A DNA stretch of 64,000 nt, from positions 547,588-611,587 of the forward strand of contig NZ_KE384069.1 in the NCBI RefSeq assembly GCF_000423665.1. Reading direction: 5' to 3'. Below are positions 23,146 through 32,285 of the stretch, piece after piece; positions within the stretch are counted from its first letter, which is position 1; each line of letters opens with the position of its first letter. The translations under genes were made by a program, and so were the position numbers. Source of the stretch: Solirubrobacter soli DSM 22325 (GTDB lineage Bacteria; Actinomycetota; Thermoleophilia; Solirubrobacterales; Solirubrobacteraceae). The notes beneath the pieces were generated by a model that did no database searches, was not told the origin of the DNA, and worked only from the letters and a program-made list of their open reading frames with translations.

Positions 23146-24185
23146 TTTACGTTCAAAGTGACGTCTCGCGGTCCCGGGCCCCATGTGTCCGGGAGCTTGA
23201 AGCCGTCCTGCAACGGGTCGGTGGGGTCGAGGACGAGCTGGTGGAAGCCGGTGATCCAGGCGCGGCCGGTGATCGCCGGGACGATCGCGTCGACGTCGCC
23301 CACCCGCGTGCGTCCCACGATCCGGCCGGTGAAGCGGGTGTCGATCACGCTCTCGGCCACGTAGCGCTCGCCCAGCGTCCCGCGCCGGTCGAGCACGGCG
23401 AGCCTCGCCGACGTCGCGGTGCCCGTGGGCGCGCGGTCGAGGCGGCCGGGGGAGACGACGGTCGCGTGGCGGGCGTCGCCACCCACCCGCGGCGGGGCGA
23501 CGAAGACCACGAACGACAGGTACGACAACGCGGGCTCGAGCGGGTGGACGATCGAGAGCTGCTCGGCGGCGTGCGGGCGGATGCGCTCGCCCAGCTCCGC
23601 CAGCGCGCGGGCCTCATCCGGCACGATGTCGAACCCGAGCGCGGCCGCGTCCACGAACGCGCACCAGGCGCCGCCGTAGGAGACGTCCACGCGCAGCGTC
23701 TCCACGTCAGGCACCTCGACGACGGCATCGAGAGCCGTGCAGAACGACGGGACGTTCTCGAACGTGATCGGGCCGACGACCCCGTCCGCCACCTCCGCCG
23801 ACACCCGCACGAGCCCCGCGGGCGCCTCCAACACCATCGACGTCACAGGCTCGACCAGCTCGACCATGCCCGTCTCGAGCAGCACCGCGGCCGTGTTGAT
23901 CGTGTTCGTCCCCGACATCCCCTCGTAGGACGAGGACTCCATGATGATGAAGCCGGCGTCGGCCTCGGGGTGCGCGGAGGGCAGCACGAGGTCGGCGGAC
24001 AGCGGCGCGGACCCGCGCGGCTCGAAGAGGCAGAGCCGCCGGAGCCAGTCGCCCTCGCGCTCGAGCCACAGCGCCTTCTCCAGCATCGTGGTGCCCGGGA
24101 CGTCGAGGACGCCGCCCACGACGATGCGGCTCTGCTCGCCCTCGGCATGGGCGTCGACGCAGTGGATGACCCTGGCGGTGCGCAT
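23139..24185 (-). CDS. Proline racemase-superfamily protein with Ser/Thr at the catalytic cysteine positions
   Basis: 348 residues. The fold is clear from 'IHCVDAHAEGEQSRIVVGG', 'GFIIMESSSYEGMSGTNTI' and 'DRAPTGTATSARLAVL'. In proline racemase and 4-hydroxyproline epimerase both acid/base residues are Cys (MCGH and SPCGTGT). Here they are Ser91 and Thr254. Superfamily members with a Thr at the second site are known as trans-3-hydroxyproline dehydratases, but those normally keep the first Cys. So racemase activity is unlikely; a dehydratase or an unknown reaction is more probable. It diverges from an SDR-ALDH-M20 operon with only 20 bases between starts, which suggests one pathway for a hydroxy-amino acid. 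Confidence 0.85.
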   Translation of the reverse strand: MRTARVIHCVDAHAEGEQSRIVVGGVLDVPGTTMLEKALWLEREGDWLRRLCLFEPRGSAPLSADLVLPSAHPEADAGFIIMESSSYEGMSGTNTINTAAVLLETGMVELVEPVTSMVLEAPAGLVRVSAEVADGVVGPITFENVPSFCTALDAVVEVPDVETLRVDVSYGGAWCAFVDAAALGFDIVPDEARALAELGERIRPHAAEQLSIVHPLEPALSYLSFVVFVAPPRVGGDARHATVVSPGRLDRAPTGTATSARLAVLDRRGTLGERYVAESVIDTRFTGRIVGRTRVGDVDAIVPAITGRAWITGFHQLVLDPTDPLQDGFKLPDTWGPGPRDVTLNVKT

Positions 24186-24205
24186 CCGTGGCACGCTACC
24201 GGGCG

Positions 24206-24904
24206 ATGCTGGAGGGGAAGATCGCGATCGTGACGGGCGCGGGGTCGGGGATCGGCCGCGCGACCGCGCGCCGGTTCGCGCGCGACGGAGCGACGGTGAT
24301 CGCCGCCGACGTCGACCTGGACGCGGCGCGCGAGACGTGCGCCGGGCTGGAGCAGGCCACCCCTGCACGCGCCGACGTGACCGATCGGGCCGACGTGGAG
24401 CGGCTCGTCGCGCCCCACGAGCGCATCGACGTCTACTTCAACAACGCCGGCGTGCCCGCCCGCATCCGGCCGCTGGCCGAGCTCACCCGCGAGGAGTGGG
24501 ACCGGACGCTGGACGTGAACCTGACGGCGCTGTTCGTCGCCGCCCAGGTCGTCGCGCCACGACTGAAGGGCGGCGTGCTGCTCGTCACCGCCTCGATCAT
24601 CGCCAACCGCCCGCGCCCCGGCCTTGCGGCGTACGTGGCGTCCAAGGCCGGCGTCGTCGGGCTCGCGAAGGCCCTCGCCGTCGAGCTCGCGCCCGAGGTG
24701 CGCGTCAACGTGATCAATCCCGGCCCCGCCAACACGCCGATGCTCGACCGGTTCGGCTTCGGCACCGACCCCGCCCAGGCGCTCCCGCTCAAGCGCCTGA
24801 TCGAGCCCGAGGACATCGCCGGCGCCGCCGCCTACCTCGCCTCCGACGACGCCAGGGCGATCACCGGCGCGGTCTTCAACGTCGACGCGGGGCGCGACCT
24901 GTGA
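24206..24904 (+). CDS. SDR-family oxidoreductase
   Basis: 232 residues. TGAGSGIG at 10-17, 'NNAG' at 79-82, Ser130, Tyr143 and Lys147 (YVASK) are all present. The ATG at 24206 starts directly before the first strand; a GTG at 24188 would add six residues. A very short leader is implied, because the divergent gene starts at 24185. Followed by ALDH with a GTGA overlap. Oxidation of an alcohol to the aldehyde or ketone handled by the next genes is plausible. Confidence 0.9.
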   Translation: MLEGKIAIVTGAGSGIGRATARRFARDGATVIAADVDLDAARETCAGLEQATPARADVTDRADVERLVAPHERIDVYFNNAGVPARIRPLAELTREEWDRTLDVNLTALFVAAQVVAPRLKGGVLLVTASIIANRPRPGLAAYVASKAGVVGLAKALAVELAPEVRVNVINPGPANTPMLDRFGFGTDPAQALPLKRLIEPEDIAGAAAYLASDDARAITGAVFNVDAGRDL

Positions 24905-26265
24905 GCTCCTTCATGGCGGTCGATCCCTCGACCGGGCACGAGTTCGCTCAGCTCCCCGAGACGAGCGACGAGCTGCTGCACGAGATGGTCGAGGACGCCC
25001 ACCGCGCGCTGAACGTCGAGCATGACTGGCGAACGCCGAGCGTCCGCGCGAGCGCATTGACGCGGCTCGCCCGCCGGATCGAGGCCGAGGAGCGCACGCT
25101 CGCCGAGTTCGAGACCCGCGACACCGGCAAGCCGCTCAAGCAGTCCAAGGCCGACATCGCCGCCACCGCCCGCTACCTCGACTACTACGCGGGCTCGATC
25201 GAGCGCCTCGAAGGCCGCCAGATCCCCCTCGGCCCCGACGTCCTCGACTACACGGTGCGCGAGCCGTGGGGCGTGTGCGCGCAGATCATCCCGTTCAACT
25301 ACCCGCTCCAGGTCACCGCCCGCTGCGCCGCGCCCGCCCTGGCGGCGGGGAACGCGGTGATCGTCAAGCCGTCCGAGCTGGCGTCCGTGACGCCGCTGCG
25401 CTTCGCCGAGTTCGCGCTGGAGGCGGGCGTGCCGCGCGGGCTGATCCAGGTCGCGACCGGCGACGGCGCGACCGGCGCCGCGCTCGTCTCCCACCCCGGG
25501 GTCGACCACGTCACGTTCGTCGGCAGCGCCGCCACCGGCTCCAAGGTCGCCGAGGCCTGCGCACGGCGGCTCGTCCCGATCGAGCTCGAGCTCGGCGGCA
25601 AGTCGCCCAACGTCGTCTTCGCCGATGCCGACCTCGAGAACGCCGTCCCGGCGATCGTGAACGCCCTGATCCAGAACGCGGGCCAGAGCTGTTCCGCCGG
25701 GACGCGGCTGCTGGTCGAGCGAAGCGCCTTCGACGCCGTCACGACGGCCGTCGCCGCCGCGCTCGACAAGGTCACGATCGCCCCCGGCATCGAGGACAAG
25801 GACCTCGGCCCACTGATCTCCGAGCGCCAGCTCAACCGCGCGCTCAGCCTGCTCGACGCCGCCCGCGAGCAAGGCGCCGACGTCCGCGGCGGTGAGCATC
25901 GCGGCGGCCTCTTCCTCACGCCCGCGCTGGTCACCAGCGTCACGCCGGACATGGAGATCGTCCAGGAGGAGGTCTTCGGTCCCGTGCTCACCGCGAGCGC
26001 GTTCGACGACGACCGCGACGCGATCGCCCAGGCCAACGCCACGCCGTACGGGCTCGTGGCGGGCGTGTGGACGCGCGACCTCAGCCGCGCGCACCGCGTC
26101 GCCGCCGGGATCAAGGCCGGCCAGGTGTTCGTCAACCGCTACGGGGTCGGCGGCGGCGTCGAGCTGCCGTTCGGCGGCATGAAGCGCTCCGGCATCGGGC
26201 GCGGCAAGGGCATCGAAGCGCTGCTCGCCTACTCGCAGATCAAGAACGTGTGCATCGGCCTATGA
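24901..26265 (+). CDS. NAD(P)-dependent aldehyde dehydrogenase
   Basis: 454 residues, slightly shorter than the usual 480-500 at the N terminus. Catalytic Glu230 ('ELELGGKSP') and Cys264 ('GQSCSAGTR') are present with normal spacing, as are 'IIPFNYPLQV' with the oxyanion Asn and 'EEVFGPVL'. It resembles betaine-aldehyde/aminoaldehyde-type enzymes in 'GQSCSAGTRLLV' (inference). Overlaps SDR (GTGA) and M20 peptidase (ATGA). Confidence 0.93.
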   Translation: MSSFMAVDPSTGHEFAQLPETSDELLHEMVEDAHRALNVEHDWRTPSVRASALTRLARRIEAEERTLAEFETRDTGKPLKQSKADIAATARYLDYYAGSIERLEGRQIPLGPDVLDYTVREPWGVCAQIIPFNYPLQVTARCAAPALAAGNAVIVKPSELASVTPLRFAEFALEAGVPRGLIQVATGDGATGAALVSHPGVDHVTFVGSAATGSKVAEACARRLVPIELELGGKSPNVVFADADLENAVPAIVNALIQNAGQSCSAGTRLLVERSAFDAVTTAVAAALDKVTIAPGIEDKDLGPLISERQLNRALSLLDAAREQGADVRGGEHRGGLFLTPALVTSVTPDMEIVQEEVFGPVLTASAFDDDRDAIAQANATPYGLVAGVWTRDLSRAHRVAAGIKAGQVFVNRYGVGGGVELPFGGMKRSGIGRGKGIEALLAYSQIKNVCIGL

Positions 26266-27479
26266 ACGTCGTCGACGCCGTCGACGAGCTCACGGACGAG
26301 CTGATCGCGCTCCTCCAGGCGCTGATCCGGATCCCGACGGTCAACCCGCCCGGGAACGCGTACGACGACTTCGTCACGGCGTTCCGCGCAACGCTGGACG
26401 GCTACGGCTACACCACCGAGGTCCACACGGTGCCGGACGAGGACCTCGCGACGCTCGCCCCGCTGGGAGAGGGCCTCCCGCGCCCCAATCTGATCGGCAC
26501 ACTCACCCGCGGCAGTGGCCCGACCGTCCACCTCAACGGCCACTACGACGTCGTCCCGGTCGGCAACGACTGGACCCGCGACCCGTTCGGCGGCGAGCTG
26601 ATCGACGGCTGGATCCACGGCCGCGGCGCCGCCGACATGAAGAGCGGCCTGGCGGCGCAGGTGATCGCCGCCGAGGCGGTGCGCCGCGCCGGGTTCAGCG
26701 GGACGATCGTGCAGAGCGCGGTCCCCGACGAGGAGACCGTCGGCGTGCGCAACGCCGGCATGGGCTGGCTGGTCGAGCAGGGCCTCGTCAAGGCCGACGC
26801 GCTGATCATCACCGAGCCGTTCGGCCCGCACGGCGTCGGCATCGGCCACAAGGGCGCGATCTGGGGCGAGATCACGATCCACGGCAAGCAGGCGCACGGG
26901 TCGAGCCCGCGGCTGGGCGTCAACGCGATCGAGGCGATGGCGCGTTACCTGGCGGCGATCGACCGCGACCTGCGCCCGAAGCTCGACGAGCGCACCACGA
27001 CCTACGGCGTGACGCCGGACGAGCCTCGCGCGACGCTCTCCTTCGACACGATCGCCGGCGGCGCGGCGACGAACATCGTCCCGGACCGCTGCACCGTGAC
27101 CTTCAACCGCCGGCTCGTCCCCGGTGAGGACCTCGACGAAGCGCGGCAAGAGCTGCTCGCGCCCCTCCAGGACCAGCACTACGACTACCGCGAGTTCTAT
27201 TCGACCGAGCCCGTCCTGGTCTCACCCGAGGAGCCGGTCGTCCAGGCCGCGCTGAACGCCGTACGACAGCTCGGCCTGACGCCTCAGCTCCTGATCTCCG
27301 CCGGCAGCGACGACCAGCGCTTCGTGGTCAACGGGGCCGGGATCACCAACTCGGTGATCTACGGCCCCGGCACCACGGCGCTGTCGCACATCTCCGACGA
27401 GCGCATCTCGGTCGAGGACCTCGTGCTCGGCACCAAGGGCCTCGCGCTGATCCTAAGCGCCGAACTCGCTCGGGTCTGA
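26262..27479 (+). CDS. M20-family metallopeptidase (ArgE/DapE-like deacylase)
   Basis: 405 residues. Metal-site strings are 'LNGHYDVVPVG' (first His and the Asp pair), 'GRGAADMKSGLAA' (bridging Asp) and 'AVPDEETVG' (the Glu-Glu pair). A lid domain is inserted around 'GEITIHGKQAHGSSP'. Such enzymes remove an acyl or amino-acid group from an amide. As the last gene of the SDR-ALDH-M20 operon, it could release an amino acid from an N-acyl or dipeptide form. It ends within the last 27 bases of the acyl-CoA dehydrogenase gene on the other strand. Confidence 0.9.
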   Translation: MNVVDAVDELTDELIALLQALIRIPTVNPPGNAYDDFVTAFRATLDGYGYTTEVHTVPDEDLATLAPLGEGLPRPNLIGTLTRGSGPTVHLNGHYDVVPVGNDWTRDPFGGELIDGWIHGRGAADMKSGLAAQVIAAEAVRRAGFSGTIVQSAVPDEETVGVRNAGMGWLVEQGLVKADALIITEPFGPHGVGIGHKGAIWGEITIHGKQAHGSSPRLGVNAIEAMARYLAAIDRDLRPKLDERTTTYGVTPDEPRATLSFDTIAGGAATNIVPDRCTVTFNRRLVPGEDLDEARQELLAPLQDQHYDYREFYSTEPVLVSPEEPVVQAALNAVRQLGLTPQLLISAGSDDQRFVVNGAGITNSVIYGPGTTALSHISDERISVEDLVLGTKGLALILSAELARV

Positions 27480-29306
27480 CACACCCTCCTCGAGCCACGT
27501 GTAGCGGCCGTCGAGCAGGTTCATCGCGGTCTTGTAGCCCTGGTCGTCGTCGTTGGACCAGAGGTCGTGGAAGAGGCCGTCGGCGCGGCGGCGGGCCTGG
27601 GCGCAGAACATGTCCGCCAGCTCACGGGCCGACTCGGCTCGCTCCGGGGACTCCTGGGCGATCGTGTCCGCGTAGACGACCGCCGCGGAGATCGCGAACA
27701 GCTCGGCGCCGATGTCGACGATCCTGCCGAGGAACGACTGGCGCTGCTCGAGCTTGGCCTGCCAGCGGCCCATCGCGTAGAACGTCGAGCGGGCGAGCTT
27801 GCGCGACGAGCGCTCGGCGTAGCGCAGGTGCGAGGCGAGCGGGCCGAACTCGTCGAAGGCATGCGGCTTGTTGCCGTCGCCCACGGCCAGCTTCGGCAGC
27901 CACTTGCCGTAGAAGGCCCCGGCGGCGACGGCGCTCTTGGCCTTCTCGCCCAAGGGCGTGTCGGCCTCGAGGATGTCGCCCGCGACCTGCAGGTGCTGGT
28001 CGACGGCCTCGCGCGCGATCAGCAGGTGCATGATCTCGGTCGAGCCCTCGAAGATGCGGTTGATGCGCATGTCGCGCAGCGCCTGCTCGACGCCGATCGG
28101 CTTCTCGCCGCGGGCCTTCAGCGACTCGGCGGTCTCGTAGCCGCGGCCACCGCGGACCTGGACGAGCTCGTCGAGCACCTTCCAGCCGAGCTCGGAGCCG
28201 TACAGCTTGGCGATCGCGGCCTCGATCCGGACGTCGTTGCGCTTCTCGTCGGCCAGGCGCGAGGCGACGTCGAGCATCGCCTCCAGGCCGAAGGCGCTGG
28301 CCGCGATGAACGCGTTCTTCTGCGCGACGGCGTCGTGCTTGCCCACCGGGCGTCCCCACTGGACGCGCTCGGAGGACCACTCGCGCGCGATCTTCGTCGC
28401 CCACTTGGACTGCCCGACGCAGATCGCGGGCAGCGCCAGCCGCCCGGTGTTCAGGGTCGACAGGGCGATCTTGAGCCCCATGCCCTCCTTGCCGATCAGG
28501 TTGCCCGCAGGCACGAAGACGTTCTCGAGCTTGGTCACCGAGTTCTCGATGCCCCGCAGGCCCATGAACTGGTTGCGGTGGGTGACGCTGACGCCCTCGG
28601 ACTTGTACTCCAGGACGAACGCGCTGATCCCGCCGCGGTGGCCTTCGGACTTCGGCACCCGCGCCATCACGACGACGATGTCGGCGATCACGCCGTTCGT
28701 CGCCCACAGCTTGGTCCCGTTGAGCACGTAGCCGCCGTCCACCGGCTCCGCGGACGTCGCCACGCGCGCGGGGTCGGAGCCGACGTCCGGCTCGGTCAGC
28801 AGGAAGGCGGAGATGTCCGTCCGGGCGACGCGCGGGAGCCACTCGCGCTTCTGCTCATCCGTGCCGAACATCCGCAGCGGCTCGGCGACGCCGATCGACT
28901 GGTGCGCGGACACGAGCGCGCCGAGCGCGCCATGCCACGTGCCGATCATCGTCAGCGCGCGGTTGTAGTAGACCTGCGAGAGCCCGAGCCCGTCGTACTC
29001 CGGCGCGACCTTCATGCCCATCGCGCCGATCCGCTTGAGCCCGGCGACGACCTCGTCCGGGATCTTCGCGTCGCGCTCGATCTTCAGCGGGTCGACCTCG
29101 GTCTCGAGGAACTGCCGCAACGTGGCGAGGAAGCGCTCGCCCTTCTCGACGGCCTCGGCGTCCAGCCGCGGCTGCGGATGGATCAGGTCGAGGCGGAAGT
29201 TGCCGAGGAAGAGCTCCTTGCCGAAACTCGGCAGCGTCCAATCCTGCTCGCGCGCGGCCTCCGCGACCTGCCTTGCTTCCTGCTCCGTGACATTCGTGGT
29301 GGCCAT
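27453..29306 (-). CDS. Long acyl-CoA dehydrogenase (VLCAD/ACAD9-like)
   Basis: 617 residues, about 200 longer than short-chain types. The FAD-binding acyl-CoA dehydrogenase core runs to about 450: 'FLLTEPDVGSDPARVATSA', 'RNQFMGLRGIENS' and 'IFEGSTEIMHLLIAREA', with the active-site Glu in 'FEG'. A helical C-terminal domain of about 150 residues resembles that of membrane-associated very-long-chain enzymes. It would start beta-oxidation of long or branched chains. Single gene; its ATG is 28 bases from the divergent M1 peptidase start, separated by little promoter space. Confidence 0.93.
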   Translation of the reverse strand: MATTNVTEQEARQVAEAAREQDWTLPSFGKELFLGNFRLDLIHPQPRLDAEAVEKGERFLATLRQFLETEVDPLKIERDAKIPDEVVAGLKRIGAMGMKVAPEYDGLGLSQVYYNRALTMIGTWHGALGALVSAHQSIGVAEPLRMFGTDEQKREWLPRVARTDISAFLLTEPDVGSDPARVATSAEPVDGGYVLNGTKLWATNGVIADIVVVMARVPKSEGHRGGISAFVLEYKSEGVSVTHRNQFMGLRGIENSVTKLENVFVPAGNLIGKEGMGLKIALSTLNTGRLALPAICVGQSKWATKIAREWSSERVQWGRPVGKHDAVAQKNAFIAASAFGLEAMLDVASRLADEKRNDVRIEAAIAKLYGSELGWKVLDELVQVRGGRGYETAESLKARGEKPIGVEQALRDMRINRIFEGSTEIMHLLIAREAVDQHLQVAGDILEADTPLGEKAKSAVAAGAFYGKWLPKLAVGDGNKPHAFDEFGPLASHLRYAERSSRKLARSTFYAMGRWQAKLEQRQSFLGRIVDIGAELFAISAAVVYADTIAQESPERAESARELADMFCAQARRRADGLFHDLWSNDDDQGYKTAMNLLDGRYTWLEEGVSDPSEFGA

Positions 29307-29334
29307 GACCTACTCCCAGGCGTAGTTTCAGCGT

Positions 29335-30879
29335 ATGTCGCACATATCATCCCGTTCACGGGTGCTGGCCGTCGCGGTCACGGCACTCGCGAGCTGGGGC
29401 GCCCCGGAGCTGGCCGCGGCGCATCCTGATCCCGCCACGCCCGGGGCTCCGAGCGTCGGCGACCGCCTCTTCCCGGGTCTGGGGAACGGCGGGTACGACG
29501 TCGAGCATTACACGCTCGACTTCACGTACGCCAGCGCCGCCTCTGTGCAATCCGTCGCAGCCAGGGCGACGATCGAGGCTCGCGCGACACAGGCGCTCTC
29601 GCGGTTCGATCTCGACTTCGACGGCGATTCCGTCCAGGGGGTGAGCGTCAACGGGCGGACGGCGGCGTTCGCCCGCTCGGGCGAGGAGCTCGTCGTCACG
29701 CCGAGGTCCTCGCTGCCCGACCATCGCGACTTCACGGTCGAGGTCGCCTACACCTCGGGGCCACGTGACATCCCGCCGGACGCGGACCTCAACACCGTGT
29801 TGGGCACCGCCTGGTTCGCAACCCCTTCAGGCTCGATCACGGCGGCGCAGCCGAGCCGCGCGCACCGCATCTTCCCGTCCAACGACCACCCGTCCGACAA
29901 GGCCTCCTTCACGATCCGCGCCGACACCCCCGCGGGCTCGGACTTCACCGCCAACGGCGAGCTCGTGGCCAAGACGACCCGCGCCGGCCGCACCCGCTGG
30001 ACCTACGAGGAGCGCGAGCCGATGGCGACCGAGCTGATCCAGCTCGCGTTCGGGAACCACACGCTGAAGGTGCGCGGCTTCCACCGCGGGATCTTCATCC
30101 GCGACCTGGCGCCGACCGCCGAGCTCGACGCGCTCGAGCCCGCCTACTCGCGCGAGCTCGACCACCTCGACTGGATGATCGCCCGCGTCGGCCGCTACCC
30201 GTTCCGCTCCTACGGCACGTTCGCGTCCGACGCGACGTTCCCGTTCGCGCTCGAGACCCAGACGCTCTCGCTCTACCCGGACTTCCTGTTCCTGCCGCCG
30301 TTCCCGGCCGCGATCTATGAACCGATCATGGTCCACGAGCTGGCGCACATGTGGTTCGGCGACGACGTCGCGCCCGCGCGCTGGAGCGACGTGTGGCTCA
30401 ACGAGGGTCATGCCACCTGGTACGAGTGGAACTACGGCGACGAGTTCTTCGGAGCGAACTTCGAGGACCGCATCCACGGCGCCTACCAGGCCGGTGACCA
30501 GTTGCGCGCGCTCTACGGCCCGATCGCGCAGCCGAAGTACGGCGCCGACGACATCGCGAAGATGTTCAGCCCGAACATCTACGACAGCGGCGCGGTCGCG
30601 TTGTTCGCCCTGCGCCAGGTGATCGGCGAGCGCGCGTTCAACCTGCTCGAGCGCGCATGGGTGACACTCGGGAGCCGCCGCTCGCTGACCACGCAGGACT
30701 TCATCGCGCTGGCGTCGGTGATCGGCCATCGCGACCTGCGCTCCTTCATGAACAACTGGCTGTACTCGACCAAGACGCCGCCGATGCCGGGGCATCCGGA
30801 GTGGACGGTGGACCCGGCCGGTGCGGCCGCTCCGCTGCGGGCGGCGGCGAGCCCGGCGGAGGTGCTTCTGAAGCGCTGA
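29335..30879 (+). CDS. Secreted M1-family (gluzincin) metallopeptidase
   Basis: 514 residues. A signal peptide (to about residue 29, 'ELAAAHP') is followed by an aminopeptidase-N-like beta saddle and the zinc site HELAH at 334-338 with the third ligand Glu357 (HExxH-x18-E). The catalytic domain continues with 'NIYDSGAVALFALRQVIG', and the large C-terminal helical domain of PepN is missing, so it belongs to the shorter secreted M1 group. Likely acts on peptides outside the cell. Followed by a second secreted protein. Confidence 0.9.
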   Translation: MSHISSRSRVLAVAVTALASWGAPELAAAHPDPATPGAPSVGDRLFPGLGNGGYDVEHYTLDFTYASAASVQSVAARATIEARATQALSRFDLDFDGDSVQGVSVNGRTAAFARSGEELVVTPRSSLPDHRDFTVEVAYTSGPRDIPPDADLNTVLGTAWFATPSGSITAAQPSRAHRIFPSNDHPSDKASFTIRADTPAGSDFTANGELVAKTTRAGRTRWTYEEREPMATELIQLAFGNHTLKVRGFHRGIFIRDLAPTAELDALEPAYSRELDHLDWMIARVGRYPFRSYGTFASDATFPFALETQTLSLYPDFLFLPPFPAAIYEPIMVHELAHMWFGDDVAPARWSDVWLNEGHATWYEWNYGDEFFGANFEDRIHGAYQAGDQLRALYGPIAQPKYGADDIAKMFSPNIYDSGAVALFALRQVIGERAFNLLERAWVTLGSRRSLTTQDFIALASVIGHRDLRSFMNNWLYSTKTPPMPGHPEWTVDPAGAAAPLRAAASPAEVLLKR

Positions 30880-30917
30880 CCGAAACTCAGGGGTGGGCGC
30901 ATGCGTTCAACTGGCAC

Positions 30918-32273
30918 ATGCGTCCACTTCTCGCCCTCCTGTTCGTGCTCGTCCTCGCCGCTCCCGCGCAGGCCGCCGGACCGGAGGTCGGGATCGCCGA
31001 CGACCGCGTCCTGCTCGCCGGCGGGCCCGAGGCCGACGCCGCCATCGCGGAGTGGCAGCAGCTCGGCATCCAGCAGGTGCGCATCTACGCGCTGTGGTCG
31101 CGGATCGGTGGACCGTCGGCGCAAGCGCCGTATGAGTGGGACCAGCTCGACCATGCGGTGGACCGCGTCGTCGCGGCGGGCATGCAGCCGCTGCTGACGA
31201 TCACCGGACCTGGCCCGCTGTGGTCGAGTCGCCGGTCCGAGCGCGGCGACCCCCGGTGGGACCCGGACCCGGCGCTGTTCGCCGACTTCGCCGGCGCGGT
31301 CGCGGCCCGGTACGGCGACCGGGTCGACCGCTACGTGGTCTGGAACGAGCCGAACCTCGGCTCCTGGCTGCGCCCGCAGGCCTCGTGCTCGCACCACGTC
31401 TGCACACCGATCTCGCCGCACCTCTACCGCGGGCTCGTTCGCGCCGCGTACCCCGCGATCCACGCCGCCGACCCCGGCGCGCAGGTCCTGATCGGCGCGA
31501 TGTCCTCACGCGGCTCGACGTTGAACAGCGAGAACTCGACGCTGCGGCCGATGGCGTTCCTGCGCGCCCTCGGGTGCGTGGACGCCCGCTTCAAGACACT
31601 CCGCAGCGGCCGCTGCGCGGGCTTCCGACCCGCCAAGGGCGACGGCTTCGCCTTCCACCCGCACGGCGTCCTGACCGCGCCCGACAAGGCGTTCCCGAAC
31701 CCCGACGACGTCTCACTCGCGTCGCTCGGACGGTTGGAGAGCGCCCTGGACAGGATCCAGCGCGGGGGAGGCCTCCAGGCCGGCACCCGCCGCTTCGACC
31801 TCTACATCGACGAGTACGGCTACCAGACCAACCCGCCCGACCGTGTCTCCGGGATCTCGGCGACGACGCAGAACGCGTGGCTGCAGCGCGCGGCCTACCA
31901 GGCCTGGCGCGACCCGCGCGTGAAGCTCTTCACCCAGTACCTATGGCGTGACGAGCCGCTCGCGTCCGGTTACTCCGGTTGGCAGTCGGGCCTGCGCTAC
32001 GCGGACGGCCGTGCCAAGCCAGCCTTGAAATCGTTCCCGACGCCGTTCGTGCTGGACGCCGCCCGCGGACGCCTGTGGGGACAGGTCCGGCGCCGCGACA
32101 CGAATGTTGTCAAGGTGGAGAGACGCTTAGCGGGAAGCTCCACGTGGAGGGTGGTCGCGACCCGTCGCACCGACTCCCGCGGCTACTGGAGCTGGACCAC
32201 GCGGTTGCTCAGGGGCGCCTCATATCGTTATGTGGCAGCGAACGCCACGAGCGCCGCTTTGAAGCGGGGGTAA
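30918..32273 (+). CDS. Secreted clan-A glycoside hydrolase-like protein
   Basis: 451 residues. Signal peptide MRPLLALLFVLVLAAPAQAA. A TIM-barrel hydrolase follows: 'QQVRIYALWSRIGG' early, 'YVVWNEPNLG' with the acid/base Glu144, and 'DLYIDEYGYQT' with the nucleophile Glu299, the order and spacing of clan GH-A (GH5/GH39-like). A short beta domain ends the protein. The ATG at 30918 is the only start placed before the signal peptide. The polysaccharide or glycoside target is unknown. Confidence 0.85.
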   Translation: MRPLLALLFVLVLAAPAQAAGPEVGIADDRVLLAGGPEADAAIAEWQQLGIQQVRIYALWSRIGGPSAQAPYEWDQLDHAVDRVVAAGMQPLLTITGPGPLWSSRRSERGDPRWDPDPALFADFAGAVAARYGDRVDRYVVWNEPNLGSWLRPQASCSHHVCTPISPHLYRGLVRAAYPAIHAADPGAQVLIGAMSSRGSTLNSENSTLRPMAFLRALGCVDARFKTLRSGRCAGFRPAKGDGFAFHPHGVLTAPDKAFPNPDDVSLASLGRLESALDRIQRGGGLQAGTRRFDLYIDEYGYQTNPPDRVSGISATTQNAWLQRAAYQAWRDPRVKLFTQYLWRDEPLASGYSGWQSGLRYADGRAKPALKSFPTPFVLDAARGRLWGQVRRRDTNVVKVERRLAGSSTWRVVATRRTDSRGYWSWTTRLLRGASYRYVAANATSAALKRG

Positions 32274-32285
32274 TGTTCTGGCCGA

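Noticed and set aside
23139..24185. Naming the gene as proline racemase
   Set aside because: Both catalytic Cys positions are changed to Ser and Thr, so racemase activity is not supported.
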